Shown here: positions 1-11,290 of the stretch, in pieces
How positions within the stretch are numbered: position 1 is the first letter of the stretch
Layout: each line of letters opens with the position of its first letter
Source: Sabellastarte sp. h YS-2021
Lineage: Eukaryota > Annelida > Polychaeta > Sabellida > Sabellidae
DNA: 64,000 nucleotides
Direction: 5' to 3'
Assembly: GCA_964017235.1 (NCBI GenBank)
Contig: OZ024929.1
Span: forward strand, 20,457,464-20,521,463
Position numbers and translations under genes: made by a program
Notes under the pieces: model-generated
Database searches by the model: none
Seen by the model: only the letters and a program-made list of their open reading frames with translations
What the model was told of the DNA's origin: nothing

Positions 1-1545
1 AGATTTCTGAGATATAGCCCGGACAAGATTTTTTAATTCAAGCCCACTGTGGCAAAGGTCATTCAAGGTGTCAAATCACACGACATTGCATACCTAAACC
101 ACTTACTAATGCCCATATCAAATATCAACATTCTACACCTTACAGATTCTGAGGTATAGTCTGGACAGTATTATAATGGTCAAGATCACTACAGCAAGGT
201 CAAAGATCAAACCAAGGTCACACCATGACGTTGCACACATCCACTAACTGATAGTGCCCCTACCAAGTTGCAAATTCCTACATCTTACAGTTTCTGAGAT
301 ACGAGGACAAGATTTTCAAACTCAAAGTCACTCCGGCAGGGTCAAAGGTCAAACCAAGTTTACACCATGATGATGCATAAATACACCCCCAACCAACATC
401 CCTACTAAATTTAACTCTCTACATCTAATGGCTTCTGAGATATAGCCTAGAGAGATTTTTAAATTCAAGGTCACTACAGCAAGGTCAAATCAAGGTCACA
501 CCAGCAACCCCAACCAATGTCCCTATCAAGTTTCAACTTCCAACAACTTACGCTATCTTAGATATATCCCGGACAAGATTTTCAAACTCAAGGTCACTAC
601 AGCAAGGTCAAATCAAGATCACACCACAACATTGCACACCTATAACCCCTAAGTTCAAACTCAAGGTTACTATGGCAAGGTCAAAGTTCAAATCAAGGTC
701 ACACCATGGTGTTGCACACCTACACCCTCTAACCAATGTCCCTACCAAGTATCAACTTCCTACACCTTACAGTTTCTGAGATATAGCCCGGACAAAATTT
801 TCAAACTCAAGGTCACTGCGGCTAGGTCAAATCAAGGTCACATCATGATGTTGCACACCTACACCCCCTAACCAATGTCCCTACCAAGTATCAACTTCCT
901 ACACCTTACAGTTTCCGAGATATAGCTCAGACAAGATTTTATAGGTCAAGGTCATTACGGCAAGGTCAAATCAAGGTCACATCATGACGAAGCACACCTA
1001 CAGCCTCCAACCAATGTCCCTACCAAGTATCAACTTCCTATACTTTACGGTTTCGGAGATATAGCCCGGACAAGATTTTATAGGTCAAGGTCACTACGGC
1101 ATGGTCAAAGGTCAAATCAAGATCACACCATGACATTGTACACCTACAACCCCCAACCAATGTCCCAACCAAGTATCAACTTCCTACACCTTATGGTTTT
1201 CCGAGATATAGCCCAGACAAGAATTTATAGGTCAAGGTCACTATGGCAAGGTCAAATCAAGGTCACACCATGACATTGCACACCTACACCCCCTAACCAA
1301 TGTCCCTACGAAGTATCAACTTCCTACACCTTACAGTTTCCGAGATATAGCTCAGACAAGATTTTATAGGTCAAGGTCACTACGGCAAGGTCAAATCAAG
1401 GTCACACCATGACGTTGCACACCTACACCGCCAACCAATGTCCCTACCAAGAATCAATTTCCTACACCTTTTGGTTTCTGAGATATTAAGCCTGAGCAAG
1501 ATTTTAAAGGTCAAGGTCAGCTAAGACAAGGTCAAAGATACACCA
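1..1545. repeat. ~140-bp tandem satellite, about 11 copies
   Basis: A unit of about 138-148 bp repeats from the left edge. Each unit carries the phrases GATATAGCCCGGACAAGATT, AAGGTCACTACGGCAAGGTC and CCAATGTCCCTACCAAGTAT. The first phrase recurs near 777, 918, 1057, 1205, 1343 and 1482, which gives the period. Units differ by scattered substitutions and small indels, so this is an old array; the first few units are the most degenerate. The same unit appears again at about 29280-29965. No open frame of note is present. The array runs off the window, so its true length is unknown. Confidence 0.93.
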
Positions 1546-3624
1546 TAACAGTGCATATCTACACTCCCAACCAAGTTTCAACTTCCTACCCATGCTTTCT
1601 GAGATACAGCCTGGATAAACTTTTGCCTACCACCCACCCGGACACCATAGCTGAAAACAGTACCCACACAGCCCTTAAAGGCCGTGGGGTAAAAATTGTA
1701 GTGCCCATGCACACTACAGGTGTACACTACATATTCCATGGTTAGAAGTTTTACTCAGCGGTGGAACCGCCTCCCAGGACACCTTATATATTCCGAGTGT
1801 ATCCATAACGTAATACACGCATGGCCACTGATTGGACACGGCGTGTAACTGTAACAGTAGTATGGCAGTAAGATTAGAAAAGTATAAACATCTGTCACTA
1901 AGAGATAAGATCCATTTACCTCCACTCACCTTATGTTGCCGTCACACCAACGTGTTACACCATAACATGACCGACTCACAACCTTATATAAACCATGGAT
2001 CACACCTTCAATTATCATATGATAAATTCTGCACACGCTTGTGGTACCAAATTCAGAGGCGGATATTTTAAACATTTTAAAATTTCCGTAGGACTCTCAA
2101 CGAACTGGACGTTTCGCCACTGTGTCACAAGTTTGCATACAGAGGTCAGACGGTAGTTGAAGGACAGGGGTGTTTTGCCCAATGCCTACTACCGCGGGGC
2201 ATACGACCTGTAGTGTGACCAGGATATAGGCTCACAGTTGATGGGTTTCAGTTAAAGTGAACAAAAGTTTTATTAACAAATATTTTATTTCTTTCTTTAA
2301 AAGGTAACCATATATCTCTTTTTTTCACCAATATGTCATTATATATACATACATCTTAACCTAAAAATAACTAGTAAATACTTAAGCAGTAGTCGTTTAT
2401 AGAAAAAAACACATAACAAAGCAAAAGCATGCAGAACAATAACGTTTTAAAGACAACAGGAAGCCAAAGTTTATGTTCACAAAATTATATTTTTCTCAGG
2501 AGACAGTAAGTTTGAATACATTAACATACACCAGTAAAAAAACTTCAATTATCTGAACACTTCTATTTTTCCCATATATCGAATTTTAAAAAATATTTAA
2601 TAACTCGTGTATATAATAAATTAATACTCTTTTAACCAAACAAAATCAAAGTCTCCAGGCATGATTGGACAGTCTAGGTTCTACATAGTAATAAACATTG
2701 ACATCAATATTCTGAGATAACTTGTTCTAGCCATGTTTGATTATCCATTTTATGGAGGATTCGATGATAGATGTTGAACTACATAAAGAAACATCCGACT
2801 GTCTGGTCTCACATAATCCATGTTTTGTGTTCTTCAAATAATATGCTTTCTTATCACATGGTACCTGAACCTAAATTTCTGGTTTGGAGTGTTTCTCCAA
2901 ATTTTAAGTGTTTATAGGGGTCAGTTTGAATAAAATAAGCTTCAATGCAAGTTTAATTCTTTTCCACAATTTGGAGTTTCCTTTGTATAATTTAGTTCCT
3001 CTTTTTGAGGTTGAAGAGGAAGTTTAAATGGGTAAGACACAGAATAATGAGAACAACTGAAAGATTGTTGATGAAATAAGACACATAGCATAGCAATATA
3101 GCAATAAGAGATCCTTGAACCTTGATATCACAGTGACAAGCTGATAGAGGTGGGGGACCAACTGTTAGTCACGTTTGTATATTATATCCCTATATTATTT
3201 TACATTTATGAACAGTGCACTCGGTACACCATTAAGTCTTACTGGATAACTAATTATTTTAAGTGAATAATTATTAGTCACACTATATGTATTAGCTTTT
3301 ATATGGCATTACCTGTTGTTAGTCAAATAAAGAGTTAAAACAAATTTAAACAATTAAAAGAATGAAAGATCAAACCTAGTCAATAGCTAAAGATGAAATA
3401 TTACAATTTCATTTAGAGGATTAGAGTTTTTTATCTGAAGCCAGAAAATTGTATTTCTTACAATCTGTACCTTGGAGGCTATAAATGTTAGTAGGAGTTT
3501 GTCTGTCTGTTAGAAAGATTACTCAAAATAAGATAACCTATACAAAACACTGACATACACAGATTTCAGAACATAATTATTCTATCCATTACTCTTGGTG
3601 TTATCGCGAACATAGACCAAATAA
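1546..3624. other. No gene seen; AT-rich non-coding DNA beyond the array
   Basis: The first 700 bp are mixed composition with small open frames that show no recognisable domain. The remainder is AT-rich with no convincing exon on either strand. If the host gene ends near 6.5 kb this is intergenic; otherwise it could be distal 3' UTR or flank. Confidence 0.5.
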
Positions 3625-5434
3625 TGCAGGTGTTCCACTGGAGCCGACCAGTCGGTAACTAAGCATTTTTGGAGGGTCGGGACCAATGTTTACATGGTCG
3701 GTTAGGGTCAGTTGTAAGTCCCCGGCCTGTCGGGGAGAGTTGGTAAAATTTCAAACTTGTTTGATATTTCCCCGACCCTCCAAGACTCTTGTTCCCGACC
3801 TAGGCTCCGCCCCCCTTGTCCTAGTCACTTCACGTCTTGTCCTATGACCTCAAGGCTTGTCTATAACCCTTCCAGGCTTGTTGTTATCACTTGCAGGCCT
3901 GTCGTAATATGAAGCCGGCTTGTCTTTTGTAACTTAGGTACTGCTCATATGTAGTCCATTTCCAGCATGATGTGAGGTAAAAATATAATCAAAAATTATG
4001 TCAAGAATGACAAAGAAACAGGGCAAGTGATCATAGTTTCAAAGTTAAAGAGATAGAAAAGGTCCACATGTATACTTTAAATAATCGAGAAACCTGAAGA
4101 AGTGTTTTATTTGGTGACATAATAATGAAATTCTCAGCCTATTTCACAAGAGCAATTTAAATAAAAGTTAACAAACTATTTGGATTCATGCACAAGATAT
4201 TTCTTCTCACTGTGAAAACCCATTAGCAATTTTTGGGATAAAAGAGGAATCAAGTGTCGACCAATCAACAAATCTAAAAGTAGGTCACAAGTAAATATTT
4301 GGATCCCATCATGTGACCAGAACTACAGCAAGTTTATTGCCTTCACGAGAATAGGGTCTTTCCCAGAAGCTCGAAATAGGAGTATAAAAGGCAGCAACAA
4401 GCAAAAGGGTTTCATTGTCACGTGAGATATTGTTAGAAGCACATCTCTCTCTGCTTGTTTGCACAAGATAGAACATTTTAAATGAAAATTTCATATTTTA
4501 AGTGGCTTTTTCGTTCATAATCTGCAGCAGACATATATTGATTTATTTCTCATTAAATATTAAAGCAAAAACCTGAAAACTATAATTAAAATAAGAAAAA
4601 AGTAAAGTTGGACGTTTAGGTCATGTGATGGGATCCAAATATTTACTAGTGACCTAGTTTAAGAATTGTTTATTGATCGACACTTGATCCTCTTTTTTCC
4701 CAAAAATTCATCAAAAACTGCACTTGCAATACCGACTGCACGTCTGGTCGGTGTGATTTTGTCCATTTCTCCAGTCCTGTCTGTCAGTACAGCTTGTCGG
4801 AACCTGCTACGGCTTGTCTGTTAGGGGTTTAGGGCTTGTCGTAGTGCTTCTACGACTGGCCGTGCAAATAAAAGTCCCCGACCCTACGTCTTGTGGGGGT
4901 AGTCACCACGTCCTGTCTGGGGCTGTGACGGGTGCTGAAAAACGGCATCGAGTACTCGCCCTCTGACAACCGGCCCGAATTCGAGTAACCGTGAGATTTA
5001 GTATCTACCATTAGAAGTCTTCTGTAAACAAATAGTCGGTTCCGGAAACGAAACTTTTGAAGAAAAACGTCTTCTATTTGACCATATATTATAGTATATG
5101 GAGTAAATTGTATGTTTTCAAGCGAAAATAACAACTTTAATTGATATTATGTGACGGAAATGCTGAAATATAGCATATTTTACACAAGCGTTTGATTACG
5201 TGGGCGATAGTACAATACCTCGCGAGTAACCGAGTTTTTAAAATGGACTCGAGTACAAGCCACGACCGCCTCGTACACCGAGGCTAGAGTACTCGTTCGC
5301 AGCCCTAGTCCTGTCGGGCAGGTGCAACCAACCCAGTATTTTCCCGCCCCTTTTTTATGAATTTTGGTCCCCGACCCCCTGACATTTGTAGCCGACCCTA
5401 GAGTCGTAGGGTCGGCTCCAGTGGAACACCTGCA
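3625..5434. mobile_element. TIR DNA transposon remnant, ~1.8 kb, no transposase (PIF/Harbinger-like?)
   Basis: The ends are perfect inverted repeats of about 25 bp: the left reads TGCAGGTGTTCCACTGGAGC and continues CGACC, and the right end at 5410-5434 is its reverse complement. A TAA trinucleotide flanks both ends (3622-3624 and 5435-5437), which fits a 3-bp target duplication of the PIF/Harbinger kind. Both subterminal regions (about 3700-3930 and 4740-4930) are GC-rich and contain many copies of a short motif close to CTTGTC. No transposase frame is visible, so it is non-autonomous. The superfamily is an inference from the TAA duplication only; the element itself is well supported. Confidence 0.75.
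4228..4712. repeat. Internal inverted repeat, arms ~90 bp, inside the TIR element
   Basis: Sequence at 4228-4318 (around GGATCCCATCATGTGACC) is repeated in reverse complement at 4619-4712 (around GGTCATGTGATGGGATCC), with about 300 bp between. The arms are imperfect. It could be a second MITE nested in the first, or a foldback belonging to the host element. I see no clear target duplication that would decide. Confidence 0.7.
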
Positions 5435-5437
5435 TAA

Positions 5438-7234
5438 AAGACAGACAAACAAGCGCACATAAAAACATAACCTTTGAGAGGATGTAATTCTAACATATAA
5501 GACCTACATTTGCAACATTAAAACAACAGTTTCATAATTCATTAAAGAAAATCAAGTCTACTAGAATATTCCAAATTAAAACTTTGGAAATTAATTATTT
5601 AAAAATTAACAAAAATTTAGCATTGACAACGTAGAACAATACTTATAATAATACTGTATAAATTGTACTGCAGAGATTTGTAAATAACTCACAGTAATGT
5701 ACAAAATACAAATCTACCAATGTACAATCATTCTACTTAATACGATAAATTTTTAACTTCTTAAAGCTTATGTCACACTGTAATTTTTGTATTATCTAAA
5801 CTCAGAAACTTTTCACATGCTAGAAATTACTACATTATCAAGTGACTTCAAATTAACACTATAAGCAAGTAAACTTGCAAATTTAATATATAACTGAATG
5901 TACTAGTCCTGGCTTATTTTTTACCAACAACTATCTTGAGCTTTTGGTTAAAATATATTCTAATTTGCTCTTTAATATTCACAATGTAAAAATACACCAT
6001 AAATATATTTGGTTATTGATTCAATTGGGTGTTTTGATTTGCTCATTAATATTCATGAGTTGAATTTAGAAGTCAGCAATTGCAACTGAAACTATTGCTG
6101 AATTTTAAAAGGCAATGGTTGCTTTATTTACAGAGAAGCGCAGGACACTCATGGTCATCTGCATCTGGTAATCATAAGGCACCAAAGTAATGCATTGAAA
6201 ACTGTCAGGGTGCATTATGACATGCAAGATTAACTGGCAGGGCTTGAGAAAATAATTTGACTCCCTAATAATCAGAAATCTGCCACCTTATTTTACCCCA
6301 AACAATGGGACAATTCTTACTCCAAATTCTGATTTCTGTGATTATGCCTGGATGCAGAGCTTCATCAAATTTGCTTCTTGTTGGGACAATATCCACACTT
6401 CTTACTTCTATATGCTGTATGAAACTGTGTTACATGTTATAAGTTTCATACACACCATATGCGGGTGCAAATGAGCAGTCTACAGTCATTAAATGAGCCA
6501 AATTTCACAGACATTTGATCCCTATTTTAATGGTGGAGTGCTCGTGTTTATTAAAAAAACACCACAGAACAAGTCATGTTTTTACATAGTAAAACATTAA
6601 CACACCTTACTTACGTCAAATCATAAAATGCACCATTTTTCACATAATATAATTTATATGGTATATTTCAATGATTTAAGGCTTTTATCTTTATAGTTTT
6701 TAATTTATGGGAGCTGCTATTTTGGATGTTGTTTCCTGCCAAGGTATATACTAAGCTTTAGAAGGGCTCGATATTCAGCTGAAACTTCATCCAGGCGTGA
6801 GCAACTGACCTCAATTATTTGTACTTGTCACATGCCTACATCATATTACTTACTAATAGTATTTAAATATTGTTACAATAGCAGGTTTAAATTTCAATTT
6901 TAGAATTCTCAAGAAATTGAATGACAAACTGGACACAACAGCTATCTTGAAACAGGTAATGTTTCAATGGTATTTCAAATAGTAGTTAAACACCATCAAA
7001 CGTAGTGAATATATGATTTACAAAGAATGCAGTTACTACCTTGACATTTTACAACTTTGTGCAGTTTCAAAGAAGAAGAAAAAAATATATCAATGAAAAT
7101 ATTTTCCTAGCAGAAAATACATGAAGACACCTTTTGGCTAATTAACAACGATAAAATGTTTATAACAATGAATAATACAAAGTATACATAATAGAAACCT
7201 TAGAAAATTAAAAACAAAAAACTTCCTAGGGTAA
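5438..7234 (-). other. Probable 3' UTR / downstream flank of the host gene
   Basis: This AT-rich stretch lies immediately 3' (on the minus strand) of the stop codon at 7235-7237. It has no substantial open frame. A minus-strand AATAAA lies at 6552-6547, a candidate polyadenylation signal about 680 nt after the stop; another lies near 6128. Which is used cannot be told from sequence. Positions about 6700-6815 are a diverged copy of 29985-30115. Confidence 0.4.
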
Positions 7235-7371
7235 TCATGTTTCCTTCTTCTTTTTGAACTTTTTTGTCCGTTCGTAGCGTATTGTTTCCTGTTCGAGTGA
7301 GGTAATTTCTGCTAATCTCTGCTGGAAGGAGGGGGGTGCACCAGATAAAGGATCTGCATACTTGGGGTCAC
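7235..7371 (-). CDS. Host gene, terminal coding exon (unidentified protein, Lys-rich tail)
   Basis: The minus strand reads a splice acceptor (TTGTTCCAG at 7380-7372) followed by 44 codons and a TGA stop at 7237-7235. The peptide begins DPKYADPLSGAPPSFQQRLA and continues through a short predicted helix (EITSLEQE) to a basic end (YERTKKFKKKKET). The exon begins with two bases that complete a split codon (phase 1), which is what the 30633-30815 exon leaves open, giving Ser at the join. The frame, acceptor and stop make a coherent last exon. A basic coiled-coil-like tail suggests a cytoskeletal or nucleic-acid-binding end, but this is only an impression; I do not recognise the family. Its nearest neighbour is DIRS-1, which begins 74 bp upstream in the same intron. 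Confidence 0.72.
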
Positions 7372-7444
7372 CTGGAACAACAACAAAAAAAATGCAATAC
7401 TAATGTCACAATGCCAACACTAGTCAACTCCTTAACCAACAAAA

Positions 7445-7625
7445 TTGAAAATTTTAATGACTTAAATGTAGCTTTTATAAGCTACAAGCTTACCATGTGG
7501 GACTGCATGCTGTTCTCAGATGGCCGCAGGCATCCGGCCAACGTCTAAGAAAAAAAGACATTTATAGTTGGCCGTAGCCTCAGGTTGTCCTCTGGTGGTA
7601 CACTACGAGATCTTTTCCTACTTGC
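7445..7625 (-). repeat. DIRS-1 3' inverted terminal repeat
   Basis: Positions about 7488-7625 (TACCATGTGGGACTG through GGCATCCGGCCAACGTCTAA to GATCTTTTCCTAC) match the reverse complement of 13325-13445. The outer 45 bp (7445-7489, containing AGCTTTTATAAGCTAC) is an extension absent from the 5' end but present inverted in the internal complementary region. Confidence 0.9.
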
Positions 7626-7698
7626 TCGTTGCAATTTTTAAAGTTTTAACCTTACCCCTCAGCTGTAATACAGTATGGAGGCAGGGTGGGACTCTTCT

Positions 7699-7795
7699 CA
7701 GTCCCACATGGTAAGCTTGTAGCTTATAAAAGCTACATTTAAGTAATTTAAATTTTCAATTTTATTGCGCTACAATAGCTTACCATGTGGGACTG
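7699..7795 (-). repeat. DIRS-1 internal complementary region (ICR)
   Basis: This 97-bp segment is the reverse complement of the left terminus (CAGTCCCACATGGTAAGC through AAATTTTCAA) joined directly to the reverse complement of the right terminus (TTTTATTGCG through CATGTGGGACTG). The joint is at about 7760. This is the diagnostic DIRS structure, thought to template completion of the ends through a circular intermediate. Confidence 0.9.
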
Positions 7796-8264
7796 AATAC
7801 TGAATCCAACCGCATGGTGGAGGGATTACAGCTGAGACTGGAAGATAAGTCAATTTTTTCTTAGAATTTTGAAGCAATACATTAGAATGAATGTTTTGAA
7901 ATACCAGTCTGAGTCCCGTTTACAGTGCCCCAATCCCGAAGACCAGGCCTGGAAAGAGCCAAAAACCTGAATAGAATGAATGACAGTGCTAAAAACTGTC
8001 AAGATATTTTGATTGTAGGAGAGAAGTGCAGCCGTGCTCACTTAAGAAGTGTAAGGGCCCTTAGGACCCATCCAAGAGTGAAAAAACCAGCCCTATGGTT
8101 GGAATTCTCATAAATTTTTGCCACCTAACATGAGATTAATGACAACCTTGATAAGTCCTTAATACATATTATGCTTGATAAACTAAAAATAACAAATGGC
8201 CTTACCCGTAACATCTTGAGAGGTAAACCTATACCTACACCCTGGGATTAGACTCCTGAAGACA

Positions 8265-8278
8265 CCCCCCCCCCCCCC
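8265..8278 (-). other. Homopolymer C14 (minus-strand G-tract) after the recombinase
   Basis: Fourteen C residues followed by TTTCTTTCC. On the element's coding strand it reads a purine run ending in G14, between the recombinase stop and the ICR. The equivalent place in DIRS-A and DIRS-B also has such a tract. Confidence 0.9.
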
Positions 8279-8348
8279 TTTCTTTCCGAGGATAACTGGT
8301 CTGAGGGGAAGGATCTAGGACTTGTTGTGCTGCCACCACTGGTCCCAG

Positions 8349-9510
8349 TTACATATTGTTGTTGTCTGACCAAGTAAGGTCTTTAAGGTAAAAATTTGTA
8401 AATGTGTTGTGAGCTTTCCAGTGACAGGCTTGCATGATTTGGTCCACCGATACCCCACCGTAAAAGGCCGCGAAGGCCCTAATGTCATGCGCTTTAACTT
8501 GGACCAAGTCCAAGGCTTGTTGGTCTGCTTGCTTATAACAAAGTAGAATGGTTTGTTTCAACCAAGACGAAAGAGTAGCGGGTCTGATGTCTGAGGTATG
8601 TCCTTTCTTGAAGGAGATGAAAAGAAGGGACCGAGAACCTCTCAGGTCCTTGGTTCGATCCAAATAGTACCTCAGGGCCCGCACTGGACACAAGGTCCTG
8701 TCTTCTTTGAATTGTCTATCTACAATGGTAGTCAAAGCAGGAATAGTCATCGGAGACACACTTTGAGAACCTTCTCTTGCTAGTTAGTTTTTGGCTATAA
8801 AATCTGAAGAGGGGAACAAGTCAACCTTTTCCCATTGGCCTAGATTAGATACTTTGTTTGCAACCCAGGCATGGATTTCGCTGCGGCGCTTGCTCGAGGC
8901 TAAAGCTAGCAAGAAAGCAGTTTTGAGAATAAGATGTTTGAGGTCTGTGTCTTTCATAGGCTCAAAGGGTGCTTTTGTGAGCTCATTGAGAACAACGTGC
9001 ACAACGCTCGTGAAGATCAAATGCTGCCATCACATGGCCGCAAGCGACCCTGCGCTGACCCTTAAAATCTCCTGGAGATGCCATGAATATTCCTTCACAA
9101 AGGTTCCATTTTGGAAGATTCCTGGAACTTTTAGGACGATCCCTGTAAAAACTGGAGAGTAACCTGTGAAGGTCTGAACATTGTGCATTATGGTGGCCCG
9201 TTGGGCCCAAAGTGTCAACAATGGCCGTCCTGTAACCATCAATGGTCGAGGGGTGCCTGTTTCGATCTTGGTACAGGTACATGAAACAATCTGAGATTTG
9301 TTTCACAGATGAAGTGGAGAAATCCACCGAATTTTCTCTGCACCATTTCTCAAATAGGGCCCACTTTGACTTGTAGATGGTCCTTGTTGATGACCTCTGA
9401 GGGGCAGCAATTCTCTCTGCCACCTCCACAGAGAAGCCTTGTTCTTGGAGCTGTCCACTCCTAGACACCAGCATGGAGGTTGAGATGTTGTGGATTGTTG
9501 TGAAACACAT
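8349..9510 (-). pseudogene. Tyrosine recombinase (integrase) of DIRS-1, broken
   Basis: Three fragments in sequence form one recombinase. The N-terminal SAM-like core-binding part (9510 to about 9099) contains EQGFSVEVAERIAAPQRS and TIDGYRTAIVD. The catalytic part (about 8995-8784) has the first catalytic Arg in SSKRRSEIHAW. The C-terminal part (8783-8349) has the HxxR box in KAHDIRAFAA, then ACHWKAHNTF and the probable nucleophile Tyr in NFYLKD. The gene is disabled by a 103-bp insertion at about 8996-9098 that shifts the frame and by an in-frame TAA at 8786-8784 where the intact relative in DIRS-B has Gln. The family role is DNA integration of a circular intermediate. Family assignment is secure. 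Confidence 0.9.
8996..9098 (-). other. Insertion of a gag-start fragment inside the recombinase
   Basis: Between the codons for WNL and VLNEL of the recombinase lies an extra ~103 bp. Read on the minus strand it begins at ATG 9084 and encodes MASPGD, then CGHVMAAFDLHERCARC. This closely resembles the start of the DIRS-B gag (MSSPGQ, then CGHVMALFDNHKKCARC at about 28088-27990). It shifts the recombinase frame. The short string TTGT lies at both borders. Confidence 0.75.
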
Positions 9511-11290
9511 AATTGTGGGACTGTTTGAGAAGAGTTGTTGACATTGGAAGTTGTAGTGGGATCTCTGTTGAGAGCTGCACTAGGTCCCAAAACCAGGGGA
9601 TCCCTGGCCAGCCTGGGGCTATTATGATGATCAGGCAATGGCATTGCCTGATTTTTTGGATCACCCTGTGGAGAGCCGTTGGAGGGTAAGCATAGGCAGT
9701 GAGACCCGTCCAGTTTATGTTCAGAGCATCTATGTCCAAAGCATTTGGGTCTGGGATAGGAGACAGGTACAGAGGAAGTTTGAGGTTCAGATGAGTGGCA
9801 AATAGATCTATATGAGGAGTGAACCACATTTGGCAGATCTGTTTGAACACCTGTGGATGCAGTGACCATTCTGTTGACTGCACTTGGTTTGACCTGGACA
9901 GTAGGTCAGCCATCACATTCAGACACCCTGGAATGTGTCTGGCTTTTAGTGTTATGTGATAGCGATGACACCATGTCATGATCTTCCACAGGAGAGCGCA
10001 CATCTCTGCTGAGTGAGTTCCTCCTTGCTTGTTTATGTGGGCTACCACTGTTGAGTTGTCCATTGCAACTAGCACTGTTTGGTTCTGGCACTGGTCCTTG
10101 AAGCTTCGAAGGGCCAGGGAGACAGCCTTCAACTCTAGAATGTTTATGTATAGCCTTTTTTCCCGGTCTGACCACAGACCCTTTGTAGAACTTTGATCTA
10201 AGTGAGCGCCCCAACCTTCGTTTGAGGCGTCTGTAAAGAGTTGGATACTGTGGACTTTGGGATGAAGGTCTGCACCTCTCATCACGTTTGAGGGATTTTG
10301 CCACCAGTCTAGGTGTGCTGAAATGGTTTCTGTCCAAGGAAGGAGAATGTCCAGCGACTGAGGATATCTCCAGTGCTCCTTGAGATGAAACTGAAAGGGT
10401 CTCATGTGAAGGCGTCCCTCTGGGACCATTTTCTCCGTTGAGGCAAGCAACCCAATTAGCGACATCAAACATCTTGCAGTGAAAACATGTTTTGACTTGA
10501 GTCGTAGGATCAAATCCTGAAGTTTGAGCCATCTCTCTTGAGTGGGTTTTATCTAGACTGAATCTAGATGGTATTCGTAGCTCACAAACGAAAACACCTG
10601 AGTAGGTTTTAGTTCTGATTTCTCCTGAGTTATTATCCACCCCAAGGACTGGGTTAGGTCTACCACTGCCTGAGTGTTCACTTGGGCTTCCTCGTGAGAC
10701 TGGGACCTGATCAGCCAGTCATCCAGGTATTGGTGAAGTCTGAGTCCTCTGGAGAGGGCCATTAGCTCCACTTCCTTTACAATCATTGTAAAGACCTGGG
10801 GGGCTGTGGCTAGTTCGAAAGGGAGGGGGGTGAACTGGAACACCTGCGACCTGTGGCAAAACATTAGGTATTTTCTTGAATTTGGGTGCATGGGGATGTG
10901 AAGGTAAGCGTCTGATACGTCTATCGACGATACCCATTCCCCTGGAATCAGAGAGGTCCTGATGGACTCTGGAGTTTCCATTTTGAACTTTTCTATGTGT
11001 AGAAAAGTGTTGAGCCTGCTTAAGTCTATGACCGGCCTCCACCTTTGGTGAGGCTTGGGGACTAGAAACAGGCGACTGTAAAACCCGAGAGATTTTACAT
11101 TTTCCACCCTTTCTATTGCGTTCTTTCACAGAAGACACTGGATACAAGTGGCCAGAGCTTGGTCTTTTTGACGGGCCTTGTATCCTGACTGAATCAGAGG
11201 GAATCTGACTAGACTTGGTTTTGAAATGAATGGCAGCACGTAGCCATTGGTGATAATGTTTAACACGTTGGATGAACATTTGTTTGTTTG
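9461..11290 (-). pseudogene. Reverse transcriptase - RNase H - methyltransferase-like polyprotein of DIRS-1, broken
   Basis: The RT part (about 11290-10553) includes FLVPKPHQRWRPVIDLS, SIDVSDAYLHIPM and the catalytic box QYLDDWL. RNase H follows (about 10250-9890) with FTDASNEGWGAHL, ILELKAVSLAL, AMDNSTVVAHINK and NVMADLLSR, i.e. the Asp-Glu-Asp-Asp pattern. The distal part has DLFATHLNLKLPLYLSPIPD, YAYPPTAL and IIIAPGWPGIPWFWDL, the conserved blocks of the Dam-like methyltransferase domain of DIRS elements. In-frame stops occur at about 10555 (TAG) and about 11125 (TGA). The start is uncertain because the region overlaps the end of gag in another frame. Confidence 0.88.

Noticed and set aside
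9303-9869. 188-codon minus-strand frame overlapping DIRS-1
   Set aside because: It lies over the methyltransferase-like region in the frame shared with the DIRS-B overlapping frame; treated under the dual-frame finding rather than as a separate gene.
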